DNA of 64,000 bases, from positions 14,818,001 through 14,882,000 of the forward strand of contig OY821751.1 in assembly GCA_963682055.1 (NCBI GenBank), written 5' to 3'. The DNA is from Primula veris (lineage: Eukaryota > Streptophyta > Magnoliopsida > Ericales > Primulaceae). Under the pieces are notes generated by a model. The model did not search any database. It was not told the DNA's origin and was given only the letters and a program-made list of their open reading frames with translations. The translations under genes were made by a program, and so were the position numbers. Positions 41,215-51,149 of the stretch are shown here, in pieces; the first letter of the stretch is position 1, and the number at the start of each line of letters is the position of its first letter.

Positions 41215-41853
41215 TTAAGAAGAGCTACTGCAGGAGGAGCACGACGGTAATTGACCGAGCTCAATCTCTTCGTCATCCGTCGTTGTGTACCCATCAGACT
41301 CATCACCATCAAAACGCTCCTCAGAAATAAGGGCATCAAAATTGGTCGTATGAGCCCCAACACAAGTCAGCGTCTCAAGCCGCGCGTTGAACTCGGCTTC
41401 TTTGGCGAACTCGTGAGCATCCGAGGCCGCTTTACGGCGATCATCGTCAAAGGAGAGGTCACGGCGAGCTTCAATCACAGCTGCGGAAGCATCGTATCTG
41501 GCGCGGGACAAATGGAAATACTTCACCAACACGTTGTCCTTGGTCACAAGCAACTTTAATTTGCCGAAGTACTCGCCCTTTGCACGCCAATATCGATCCA
41601 AACGACGCTCCTGAACCTCAACAGCATGCTCGGCACGGCGAACGTATTCTCGAAAAGAGGCCGCCTGGGTTTTCAGCTTGGTCCGCAGTCGAGCACATTG
41701 GTCGGTCAATTTGACATTTTTGCTCATCAAAACAATGTAGGGCCACCTGTCAGGCACCTCACTAGCCGCACCAGATGAGACCTCGTCCCGGGCAGCACCA
41801 GTAGGTCCTAACCCCGGGTTAACTAGGCATGGAGAACCAGCCTGGTGCGACAT
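41215..41853 (-). CDS. Antisense ORF, 212 residues, coiled-coil type
   Basis: It starts MSHQAGSPCLVNPG with a true ATG at 41853. The central part (about 45-180) is highly charged and helical, with KNVKLTDQCARLRTKLKTQ and EVQERRLDRYWRAKGE. The C-terminus is acidic and then serine- and cysteine-rich. Just upstream is a pyrimidine tract ending TTTATAG, which looks like a splice acceptor, so it may be an exon of a longer antisense transcript. Function is unknown. Confidence 0.55.
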   Translation of the reverse strand: MSHQAGSPCLVNPGLGPTGAARDEVSSGAASEVPDRWPYIVLMSKNVKLTDQCARLRTKLKTQAASFREYVRRAEHAVEVQERRLDRYWRAKGEYFGKLKLLVTKDNVLVKYFHLSRARYDASAAVIEARRDLSFDDDRRKAASDAHEFAKEAEFNARLETLTCVGAHTTNFDALISEERFDGDESDGYTTTDDEEIELGQLPSCSSCSSSS

Positions 41854-42019
41854 AGTAGCATGTTCCTATAAAAAAAAAAAGAGAGGGGGGAGAAGAACGA
41901 GAAAAGATGAATAAAAAAAAAAAAAAAAGAAGAAAGAAGCTACAAAAAAAAAAAAAAAAAAAAAGAAGAGAGAATTTTTTATACAAGCTACAAGGAAAAC
42001 GACAAAACAAGCTATTTTA

Positions 42020-42634
42020 CTAATCCGACAACCCCTCAACAGACGCCGAAGTCTCTACTACATCGGCAAAATGAATATCTCGCAATGAATTAATTTGCGT
42101 CCCCAAACGCTCACGAATGACCGCCTCGATTCGGTTCAAGGCAACAGTGGTTTCAGTTACCCCGGCCTTCGCATCCACCATGCGCTCTGCCCGGGACACA
42201 CCACTCATTCCTTTTATATGCTCCAGCACCTCTAAGGCGCGAGCTCGGGCCCAATACGCTTTGGCAAAGGATAGCAGCAGATCCGCGTCCTCGAAAACGG
42301 CCCCAAGGACCAAGCTCAAGCTCGTCACACGACCTCGGGCTTCATCACGAGAACGTCGTAGGGCACTGAGAAGTTCCTTTGCTTTACCCTTATTTGCCGT
42401 ATAATGGGTGGTCTTTTTACTAAATTTCTCTCCCAAATCACGTAACCGGATCGCCAGGTTGGAAATATGAATATTCAGACCCTCGATTTCTTTATAAGCA
42501 CAAGTCAATTTCGCGGTAAGGGACGCGTTAGACCTTTCCAAATCCTCCATTACGTCACCTACACTACGACTAGGCGAGGTCCAGACCACCATGGCAAGGG
42601 GGTTATTTGGTACCTGACAATATTTTGTTTTCAT
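42020..42634 (-). CDS. Antisense ORF, about 204 residues, helical
   Basis: I place the start at ATG 42634 (MKTKYCQVPNN); a later ATG at 42592 (MVVWTSPSRS) is equally possible because TATTGTCAG at the boundary resembles an acceptor. The product has heptad-like helices (VGDVMEDLERSNASLTAKL; IHISNLAIRLRDLGEKF) and no domain I recognise. It lies between the spliced antisense gene and the 212-residue ORF, all in one direction. Confidence 0.5.
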   Translation of the reverse strand: MKTKYCQVPNNPLAMVVWTSPSRSVGDVMEDLERSNASLTAKLTCAYKEIEGLNIHISNLAIRLRDLGEKFSKKTTHYTANKGKAKELLSALRRSRDEARGRVTSLSLVLGAVFEDADLLLSFAKAYWARARALEVLEHIKGMSGVSRAERMVDAKAGVTETTVALNRIEAVIRERLGTQINSLRDIHFADVVETSASVEGLSD

Positions 42635-42819
42635 ATCCTTCAAAATATGACGACCATCAAAAGAAATTAACCCAAGCAAGCCCAACAGAAAGAAACCACA
42701 GCACCTATATTATCACTTCCCCAAAAGAATCTGTTTCTAGATACAAAAAAATAAAAATAAATAAATAAATAAATAAAAAAAAATAAAATAAAAATATATA
42801 CATAATGCTAGAAAGATAG

Positions 42820-45268
42820 TCAAGGTTCCACCTGAGGCGATGCTGGTGGGGGAACAACAGTAGCATCCGGTCGAGGAGTGGACGGGGTCGACATAGAGTG
42901 AGGACGCAGCGCTGTCGAAATTGTCTGCCCCGGTAGCCGAGGAAGCTCTTCTTCACGAAGATTCGCCCAGTCCAAGGGTTTCGGCGGTGCACCATGCGGA
43001 CACGGATACACCAACTCTGACCACGCCCTATCCGACAGAGGAACATTCGCGAAATTGAGCGCCCGCACATGAGCGCAGTATACAGAGAAGTTGGCCATCA
43101 TCGCTAACTTTTTCCGCTCCTCCGCCTGTGCCGTTTTCAGGGCAGACACCTTAGCCTTTTCAGCTTCCACGTCCTCAGCCAGGAGCAAGTTCTCCTCCTC
43201 TAGTTCGCCGTACTTGACGGCCATGCTCTCTTTTTCCGCCTTCAATTTCTCGACATCCTCAGTCAGGTGCAGAAAGTCCACCGACAGCTTGTCATAATTC
43301 TCGCCCAGGGTTTTCTTCTCGGCGACCAATTTCTCCTTCTCGGCCACCAGATTCTCCTTCTCGGCCACCAGCTTCTCTTTCTCAGTCCCTAGAGCTCCCA
43401 GCTGATCCCGTAGCGCCACGGTACTCACAGTAATCTGCACTTCAACACATTAGTTTCCAAATAAAATACAAGTACCAAACCTATATAGTGAAATACGAGC
43501 CCCACGTACCCTCAGCGCATCCGCGTGGGCCTGCTCTATAACTGACATTGTAGGTTGGGCAGATAGTCTTTCTGCATTCTTGAACACAAGGGGTTTCAGA
43601 GCCGTATACCCCATCTTCAACGTTCTCGGTTGATCCAGCAGTTCACCCCTACATCGGTCAATGTACCGGGTCATTGCAACCCCGTCAACCAACCCCTTCT
43701 CGGATCCGTCGAGAGCCTCATCCTCGACACCCGTCACAACATCCCCGGCATTCTCTTCGCTGCCTTCCATCTCCACCCCCACGTCCTCCCCCAACTGCTC
43801 AATCTCAGGGGCCCTATGCTCGATCTCTTCCTCAGTACGGAGGGGCGAGCAAACGGGCAAATCTATCGGACCCTCGGTGGGGATAGGCGAGATGACAGGC
43901 AAAGTCATCATACCCTCTCCCATGTTAGTCAAGAGGTTCATATGTCCGAATACATCGTCGATCGACCCCTGAAACACAATAATACCCATAGACCGGGCAA
44001 GAGCGAGGGTAGCCAATGGAGAAGTCAGTAGCTGAAACAAGATTACTAATAAAGCAAAGCACTAGCGAACCAAATGACAAACAACCAAAAGACAAGAAAA
44101 TCATAATACATATACACATACCTCGCCCGGAGCAGAGACATCCTCGGGGGTATCCCCTTGAGCAGAAGCAAACACCCCCTCGCCCGACCCAACGTTAGCA
44201 TCTTCCTCGGTAACCGATGTATCGGTTCCCCTAGCCCTCTTCGTTGTTTCAACGACAGGGTCAGATGCACGACGCTTAGAACGAACGGCTCTTTTCCCAA
44301 GCCGAGTAGCACATCGAGCCTGGACCACCTTTAAGAATTCCTCCTCGGGCTCTTTGGGGATCTCGGGTGCAGGATTCCCCCTGGTCACCGACCCCATAGG
44401 GTAACCGAGCAGCATGGGAGCCGTATGACTCGCAGGATCCGGCGTAGGTCCAGGCCCCCACCATTTCCAAAGAGCTAACAGAGCCTCTACGTTGGGAGCG
44501 CCGAGGTCTGGCATGATGGGAGCATTGGTCGCTGGTCTAGGAATCTGGTGTCCCGCACAACCCCATGCACCGGAAGCAATTACAATACCAAGATTACGCT
44601 CTTTGTTGGTATCCGGCAAACCGATAACGAGCCGGCAAAAGGCACGCAGCGTCTTCAAATATGAGCTGCGACGCTCAAAGCTCAGACTATAGACTCCAAA
44701 GACGTCCTTCAGTTCAATCGGTATTCCGGACAACTCCGATAGCCTTTGGATACCATTCAGAGTACGGTAACCATTTAGGGCCAGTTGGGCCGGAGCAATT
44801 TGGACGGCCTCAAAGAACGAAGCCACCCAGTTTGTGAAGGGCAGTCGAAGACCCCCAGTGAAGAATGCCGAAGAGCGCACGGCCACCTCGCCGGCAGGTA
44901 CAAATCCCAGCACCTCCTCGTCAGAAATAGGAAGCCGGATATGAATGTTGTCAGGTATTCCGGCAAGCTCCTTAAAATCCTTTTCCACGAATGTGCCAAC
45001 TTGGGCCACACTTTGGGTCAAAATTTCCTATACAAAGATCATCAAAATTCCATCAATATACTAACCAAATACACAAACCAGAACCACATCAATAGAACGA
45101 GAGCCACCACCCCCCCCCCCCCCCCACGCACATTACATCAGAATCATCAGACATATATAGATAACCTGAACTATGTACCAACGACACACCTATGACCACA
45201 ACGACTAATCAAATACAACTCCTAAAAGAGGCAAGGGGGGAGAACGAAAAATCACTTACAGTAATCAT
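42820..45268 (-). CDS. Antisense four-exon gene with Transposase_28-like domain and coiled coil
   Basis: Exons on the minus strand are 45268-45260, 45027-44122, 43968-43510 and 43434-42820. Donors are GTAAGT, GTATGT and GTACGT; acceptors are GTATAG, GTTTCAG and GTGCAG. Every junction is phase 0, giving 662 codons from ATG ATT ACT to TGA. Exon 2 carries SSAFFTGGLRLPFTNWVASF and APAQLALNGYRTLNG, resembling the Pfam Transposase_28 (putative gypsy-type) domain, then a basic segment. Exon 3 is acidic. Exon 4 is a coiled coil with EKEKLVAEKENLVAEKEKLV repeats and a proline-rich tail. Introns are 232, 153 and 75 bp. Without splicing each piece lacks a start. Function is unknown; no catalytic motif is seen. 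Confidence 0.7.
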
Positions 45269-45966
45269 TATGAGTAAGCAAGCGCGAACAGCAGCAAGTC
45301 TTCCAACACAACCACGAAACCCTAGATCAAGCGGCCGAACTCTTTTCCTTTTTGGCGGGAAAAATATGCTTTAGAGAGAGAGAGATATTTTCTTCAGCAA
45401 ATTCTGTGATAAAAATAAACAGGATTACTTGGCATAATAGAAAGGAGTGGAGTCACAAAAGGAATAAAATAATAACCGTCCTTTCGTGTAACAGAGGTTT
45501 ACCTTTTTCCAACCATACAAAAGTTAACAACCGCTACTCTTTTTAACATATAAACGCTCCAGATTTCGCCACGTCAGCGCATATCCCACTACCCAAGGCA
45601 GTTCACATCATTAGACCTAAATAAACGGCCAGTGGACCCTACCATGAAAAGCTTCCCACATACGCTACCACTACTATCACACCGAGAATATCCCCCGACT
45701 AAAGTTCCTCGACTCCTAACCAATCCTTACCACAAGGGCACACCGAACAAGGTGGACGAAGACCGTTTCTAGCTTGATGGCAGGGAGCATCAAGTCTAAC
45801 AACGCTCTCCGGGGGGATAACCGGGCATATTGTTCGGTGTATGCTCAGAAACATAAAAGAGAAGCAAGCAGGAAATAAAATAGGACAGAATCAAATGCAA
45901 GACAAGTTTTATTCATCCACAAAGGGGGAAACACAAACAATACAACAGAAAGAAAATACACCCATC

Positions 45967-46329
45967 CTACTTTTTCAAACTATCCCCCATAGCAACATCC
46001 CTCTTCGCCAAAAGTTCCTCCAGACGCTCCTTCTCCCTAACCAAACGAGAAATCGCCATCTCAGCCTGTTTCAAGGAGTAAGACTGAGACTCGCATTTTT
46101 GCTCGGCCTTGAAACGAGCAGTGCCCTCCTCGTCCCAATACTGTTTAAACCTCCTCGCTTCAGTCCGAGCACACATGAGATCATGTTTCAGCCATGACAT
46201 CTCAATTTCTTTTAGTTGAAGAGGAGTCAAATCCTCCTCCCCAAAGCCAGGGGGACGAGGTAGCAAAAAAGTAGGCTCCTCTTCCATAAGGGCTTTCTTT
46301 TTGGAGGCAGACCTAGTGATGGGAGCCAT
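45967..46329 (-). CDS. Antisense mini-gene a, 120 residues, coiled coil
   Basis: ATG at 46329 starts MAPITRSASKKKALMEEEPT. An upstream frame extension reads hydrophobic noise, so this ATG is preferred. A minus-strand TATA box CTATAAAT lies at 46400-46407, about 75 bp upstream, and AATAAAA at 45907-45913 follows the stop by about 55 bp. The C-terminal half is a helical coil (KQAEMAISRLVREKERLEEL). It is a complete small transcription unit by its signals. Function is unknown. Confidence 0.65.
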   Translation of the reverse strand: MAPITRSASKKKALMEEEPTFLLPRPPGFGEEDLTPLQLKEIEMSWLKHDLMCARTEARRFKQYWDEEGTARFKAEQKCESQSYSLKQAEMAISRLVREKERLEELLAKRDVAMGDSLKK

Positions 46330-46549
46330 CTCACGCAAAAGCAAATTATAAAACAAGAGAGAGGTAGAAATTGATAATGAGATACAGGCAATAGGGAGCA
46401 TTTATAGAGAATCAAAAGGCACAAAATACGAAGCGTTACAATGGTTCACAAGACAGGCACGAGATACGAAAAGATACAACTGATTCATCAAATACAGAAG
46501 ATAAAACACATATGGCAAAAGGGGAAATACATAAGAAAACCAGCCCAAT

Positions 46550-47029
46550 CTAAGGATCAATGGGTGGAAAAACCGAACTGCCAGACCGAGAGAAAGCAAT
46601 ACGAGCAGAACAATTCAACCGAGCTTGATAGGAATCGTTCATGGCGACCAAATCGTCATTCTCCGAGGAGAGCCTATTGTTTTCCGTAGTAAGAACCCTG
46701 ACGCGGTCCACGAGCCGAGCATTCTTTACCATTATGCTAGCTAGGCCTTGAGGAGAGTTGTCGAACTCATCTTGAGAATGGTCCCAAATTTCCTCGGCAT
46801 CATACCAGGAGTTGGCCAGATGGTTTCTCTGTAGCAACAAGTGATCGAGCTGGCGACTCAGTGCCGAGATCTCGGTCCACTTCACCGTCTCTTCGGGATA
46901 AGAGCCGAACAAGCTCCAGGCCAAAACGCCATACTCTTTCTCAAGCCTTGCCATCCGACGGCGGACCCGAGATACCTCAGAGTCCAAGCCCTTCATCTGA
47001 GCATGATATCTCACCACAGGTCCAGACAT
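46550..47029 (-). CDS. Antisense mini-gene b, 159 residues, coiled coil
   Basis: ATG at 47029 opens MSGPVVRYHAQMKGLD. TATA-like CTATAAGT lies at about 47128-47135, about 100 bp upstream. Helical segments include VSRVRRRMARLEKEYGVL and VRVLTTENNRLSSENDDLV. It shares the MSGP start and the general plan with mini-gene c. No AATAAA is seen downstream. Function is unknown. Confidence 0.6.
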   Translation of the reverse strand: MSGPVVRYHAQMKGLDSEVSRVRRRMARLEKEYGVLAWSLFGSYPEETVKWTEISALSRQLDHLLLQRNHLANSWYDAEEIWDHSQDEFDNSPQGLASIMVKNARLVDRVRVLTTENNRLSSENDDLVAMNDSYQARLNCSARIAFSRSGSSVFPPIDP

Positions 47030-47394
47030 TCTAGGAAATTTTTTAGTACGGAAGAAAATAAAGGGCTGAGGAAGAGAGAAGCAAAAAGAAAAAAGAGATG
47101 ATAGACTACCAAAGAAAAGAGAAGTACTTATAGAACGGAGAGTATGATATTTTATGACCTTGCTTGGGAAATTGCATATTTCCTGACATGCTTGGGGGCA
47201 TGCACATTTCCTGATCTACTAGGGAGCATGCACATATGTTTGACAGTGATGGGGACATCTACTGACATCTGAGACTACAGTGCAGAAGAAATAAAGACGA
47301 GATATTCAAAGATCTAGATTCCAGACAAACAACAAACCACAGGTACAGTATAAAAAGAAATGCAAAAATAAAAGGGCAAAAATACTTTTCATTA

Positions 47395-47555
47395 ATGAAG
47401 ATGGAATACATCATTGTTCATTACATCAAAAGACAATATTACATCGAGGTCTGTTACATCAAGGTCTATTACATCAGAGATAAAAACCTATTACATCCGA
47501 AAAGATCTATTACATCCGAAAAGATCTATTACATCCGAGAAGAGCTAGTACAGAA
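47395..47555. repeat. Short ATTACATC tandem repeats
   Basis: About six copies of a 19-20 bp unit (ATTACATCCGAAAAGATCT and variants) occur between two antisense mini-genes. Confidence 0.7.
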
Positions 47556-47585
47556 GATCAGGCAAAGGATCAACTATATCAGCTG

Positions 47586-48105
47586 ACCAAGTGAGCAGGA
47601 GACGCCAAAAAGAAAAAGTAAGAAGAAAGAGAAAGGAAAAGCAAGAAGAGGAAAAGAAGAAGAGTGCAAGAAAAGAAGGAAGTGATAAGAAAGAAGAGTC
47701 AAAAAGAAAAATGACCAACCCTAAATGTAACACCAAACCCTTTGGATCACAGGGCTGATTGTTACATCGTAGTGGTGCTAAAAAAAAAAAAAAAGAGAGT
47801 GATGGGAGAGAAGATGAAGAAAAAGAAAGAGGAGGCACAGAAGAAAAACAGATGAGAAGAAGATAAAGAGGTGAAGGAGACAGACAACTAAAAAGGAAGT
47901 CAATGAAACAAAAAAGAAACGGAAAAAGAAAAGAATAAAAAGTACGAGAAAACAGAGTATAAAAAAAAAACACAAGAGAGGAAGAGGAAGAAATGATGGA
48001 AACGGAGAAATAAAAAAAAAAAAAAAAAAAGGAAGAGGTGGGAAAAGATGGGGAAAGAGCAGAGAAAAAGAAAAAAAGAAGGGGGAAGGTTAGGGGGAAG
48101 TCGAT
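47586..48105. repeat. Long purine-rich tract (plus strand)
   Basis: About 500 bp are overwhelmingly A and G on the plus strand with only short interruptions. It encodes repetitive Ser/Phe/Leu frames on the other strand that I do not regard as genes. Confidence 0.8.
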
Positions 48106-48383
48106 CGGTATCGATGAGAGGGCCCGGCAGAGACATCCCTGTCACTCAGTGTCGGGTTCCCCCTTAGCATCTCATTCTCTTCGACTAGAGCCTGACGAGC
48201 ACGTCGGCAGTAAGCCAGTTCGGATCTTAGCCAAGTTAATTTCCGAACCATCTCGGTATGGTGATAACGCATCACCTTCAATTCCTCCTCGGCATCCCTC
48301 AACAGCCTTTGTACATGGTTATAGGAGGCTTCAAAGGCCTCCACTTGCAAAGCTAATGCTGATTGGGTGAAAGGACCAGACAT
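48090..48383 (-). CDS. Antisense mini-gene c, 97 residues, coiled coil
   Basis: ATG at 48383 begins MSGPFTQSALALQVEAFEAS. A TATA box CTATAAATA lies at about 48469-48477, about 90 bp upstream. One helix (NHVQRLLRDAEEELKVM, WLRSELAYCRRARQALVEEN) covers most of the protein, followed by a Ser/Arg-rich tail. It starts like mini-gene b. Function is unknown. Confidence 0.6.
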   Translation of the reverse strand: MSGPFTQSALALQVEAFEASYNHVQRLLRDAEEELKVMRYHHTEMVRKLTWLRSELAYCRRARQALVEENEMLRGNPTLSDRDVSAGPSHRYRSTSP

Positions 48384-49017
48384 CTTAGGGAAATTATAAG
48401 ATGAGGGTCTATATATGGGGGGAAATAATATGATGAGAAGTGTGGATGTAACCATGCTGTAAGCAGGTATTTATAGATCAATTAGATGAGGGCTGGGATT
48501 GAGAGTCGCAACCATTCGCCAATGGGTATTCAGAAGCGATGGCACTCAAAAGAGGTGACTGTTCAAGAAAAACGTTTGGATTCCCAAAAGACTCTAAAGA
48601 GCGTGAGTAATTAAAAGCCACTCCTGTTCAAGAAACGTTTGGATTCTTACCAATATTTAAAGAGGGTAAGTAATAATGGCAGCAAAACACGCGTCATTTT
48701 TGGGAAGAGCAGCGGTTCAAATAAATATCCCAGGTCTTTTGCGCAAGGCTCAAGAAAACTCTGGTGAATAGGATTTTCTATGCACAAGGCTCAAGAAATC
48801 CTATTAGTCCCTAGATATAAAGAGTAAAAAGGTCCAATGGATAAGATCAAACGCAAGGCCCAAGAAAAGCATTAATGAGGCCACAAGCGTGCGCAGTCAA
48901 AATAAATTGCATTGGGAAAGTAATTCAGATATAAACAAGAAAAAGAAATCTTTATTGATTGGTTGATACTTCGTTACAGAAGAAGCACAAAGAGGAAATA
49001 CAATGAAAACAATAAAA

Positions 49018-49356
49018 TCATTTCATAGAAGGGCCCGCTTCGTCATTCGGCTTCCTTTTCGACCGAGCATACACTTCCTTAAGGGCCAATTTGTAAGCCC
49101 TCTTGGAAGCAAGCTGCCTATCTCTGGAGGGCTCGAGCTCTTTGATCCGGGCACGAGCACGAATACTGTCGAGCAAAGACCTCTAGTGCTCCTTCTCTAG
49201 GGCATCCAATCGCTCGTCTAGTTCGGCGGCCCGACGAGCTTCCACCGACAGCCGGGCAACCCTCTTCTCGAGATAACGCACCTTCTGAACTTCCTCTTCC
49301 AGACGGGCAAAGTATTCAGGAAGGTTGTCACCATAGTTTTCAAGAGGATAAGCCAT
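49018..49356 (-). pseudogene. Antisense mini-gene d, interrupted by TAG
   Basis: ATG at 49356 starts MAYPLENYGDNLPEYFARLE. The TATA box TATAAAAGG is at 49411-49418, about 55 bp upstream, and AATAAAG at 48950-48956. An in-frame TAG at 49183-49185 cuts it after 57 codons. Beyond it the frame continues with RARIKELEPSRDRQ and KRAYKLALKEVYARSKRK, clearly related to the end of mini-gene e. It is either a broken paralogue or a readthrough product. Confidence 0.6.
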
Positions 49357-49663
49357 TTGTTCGTAAATAAAGAATGAACTGCATAAAAAAAAAATACTGG
49401 GACAGTCCCCTTTTATAAGAAGAAACAAGGAGTAGATCAAAGGTCATCTCGAATAAATACAACCTCTTGAACTTCCCAAGAGCATTTAAGGCAAATTAAC
49501 CACAGTTCCAAATCCAATTAAAGTCATCCAAAAAGACATCAAGAAGACAAACAGACAAGAACAAGGAAAAGGAAATATTTTATTAATTCCAAAAACTTCG
49601 ATTACAACTGAGGAGAAGACTCCCCATTCAAGAGAAATTACGACAGAAATTACAAAAGACTAA

Positions 49664-49984
49664 TTATTTAGAGGAAGAGCCTTCTTCATCGTCATCCGAA
49701 CTCGGTTTGGATCGAGCATGCAACTCCTTGAAGGCAATCTTATAGGCCCTTTTTGCTGCCTTCTGCTTAGCCAGATTAGCCTCGAGCTTCTTTATATGCT
49801 CATAGGCCCAATCCCGATCGGCCATCGTCACATGATGATCAGAATCCATGTCAGACAACCTTTTCTTGTAGTTTGAAACCTTGGCCACGAGTTTCTTATT
49901 CACGGTACGAGATTTCTTGATTTCCGTTTCTAAATATGAAATATAATTAAAGGAGCTCTCACCAGTAGAACCAGAAGAAGCCAT
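49664..49984 (-). CDS. Antisense mini-gene e, 106 residues, coiled coil
   Basis: ATG at 49984 begins MASSGSTGESSFNYISYLET. TATA box CTATAAAGG is at about 50037-50045, about 55 bp upstream, and AATAAAA at 49578-49584, about 80 bp after the stop. The helix ends AKRAYKIAFKELHARSKPSS, matching mini-gene d, and then an acidic tail follows. It is the mini-gene closest to the 3' LTR. Function is unknown. Confidence 0.65.
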   Translation of the reverse strand: MASSGSTGESSFNYISYLETEIKKSRTVNKKLVAKVSNYKKRLSDMDSDHHVTMADRDWAYEHIKKLEANLAKQKAAKRAYKIAFKELHARSKPSSDDDEEGSSSK

Positions 49985-50227
49985 TATGTCACGGGCAAAT
50001 TAGTATTAAAATGCCTAATTATGGAGGGAGCACACCCCTTTATAGGAGTTTTCCTCGAAGAAAGATATTAGGATAGGAAACATTAAATGTGCCCCCCTGG
50101 AAACCGTCACGAGTCTATTGCGTTTCTCGATGAAGCATTGGGAAAAACAAGACCGAAGTAACGTTCTCGACAAACCGAACATGACTCCCCCGACATGGAA
50201 ACCACGCCGAGGAAGTCAGTGAGTACT

Positions 50228-50797
50228 TGATAGAACATAAAAATCAGACCCGAATATTTTATTCGGGTCATAATCAACCCACTTTATAAATGGGTACCCA
50301 ACGCTTAAATGGGTCATCTTATACTTTTTATAGGAATTGAGGTGTTACTACCAAAAGCCCAAGCCCAATCAAAGGGGGACCCATGTCTGAAAAATCCCTG
50401 GGATGAAGACATTTGTCAATATCCTAGAATGCGCAGTTGCCTATAAATAGCCAACTACCCCTCCTAGAAAAGGACCCAGAAAATCTATCCAAAAAAATAT
50501 AGAGAGAAGTTAAGAAAAGAGAGAAACTAACCAAAGCATATCACTTCGAGAAATAAACCGAGAAAAGACAGCCGAGCACCGAATAAAAGAGGAGAAAGAT
50601 CAAGACGAGAGATTAAATAGTTATATCGAGCATAATTGTAAAACCGAAATACTAATCCGAGCAAATGTAATAGTCCGAACAAGGACAATAATCCGAGCAA
50701 TAATAAAGATCAGGAAGTATCATTTATTCACGGTTGATTTATCATTATATCATTGTTGAAAAGCCTAACGCGACCGACCAAAGTTATGGCTTTATCA
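50228..50797 (+). repeat. 3' LTR of the Tat element
   Basis: It is 570 bp and appears identical to 33290-33859. No strong polypurine tract is seen just before it (CCGAGGAAGTCAGTGAGTAC). It lies about 350 bp upstream of the next gene's ATG, in the same direction. Confidence 0.95.
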
Positions 50798-51088
50798 TAT
50801 ACTATATGTGTAAAATTGAAAACTAAGAGACATAAAAGAGCATTATATACTTCCTAAGATAATAAGCGGCAAAGCTATTGGACAAGCAGGCTGTCATGGT
50901 ATGAACATTTAAATAGTACAGTAATATGTTAGCCTCCTTTAATCTCTTTTTATATAAGTAATAAATAAAGATAAAGACTCTTTAACATAATACACTAAAA
51001 GTGACTTTATATAAAGTATATCCTTCTGTAACATCTCCTGAATATTCAGCCAAATGCTTCTATGTTAAGTAAGCAAGTTTCATGTGTG

Positions 51089-51096
51089 TATAAATA
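51089..51096 (+). promoter_or_regulatory. TATA box of the DUF26 gene
   Basis: TATAAATA lies 54 bp upstream of the ATG at 51150, within the short gap after the Tat 3' LTR. Confidence 0.6.
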
Positions 51097-51149
51097 AAGA
51101 AAGAATAGCTACTTGAGTAACATCGTTTAACTCATCACTCACTCTTACT

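Larger units (their letters stand above)
33285..50802 (+). mobile_element. Tat-lineage Ty3/gypsy element, 17.5 kb, very young
   Basis: The LTRs 33290-33859 and 50228-50797 are 570 bp each and appear identical on reading. The target duplication TATAC is at 33285-33289 and 50798-50802. Gag-pol on the plus strand includes a second, archaeal-type RNase H between RNase H and integrase, a hallmark of the Tat lineage. A Tat/Athila-like PBS, 86-bp tandem repeats and a long block of opposite-strand ORFs complete it. The pol frame is broken, so it is not autonomous. Confidence 0.9.

Noticed and set aside
44276..44470. Extra overlapping frames around the antisense four-exon gene
   Set aside because: They lie in alternative frames of its exon 2 and lack starts or conserved motifs.
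47545..48145. Phe/Leu/Ser-rich frames on the minus strand
   Set aside because: They are translations of the polypurine tract complement, with extreme composition and no TATA or start context.
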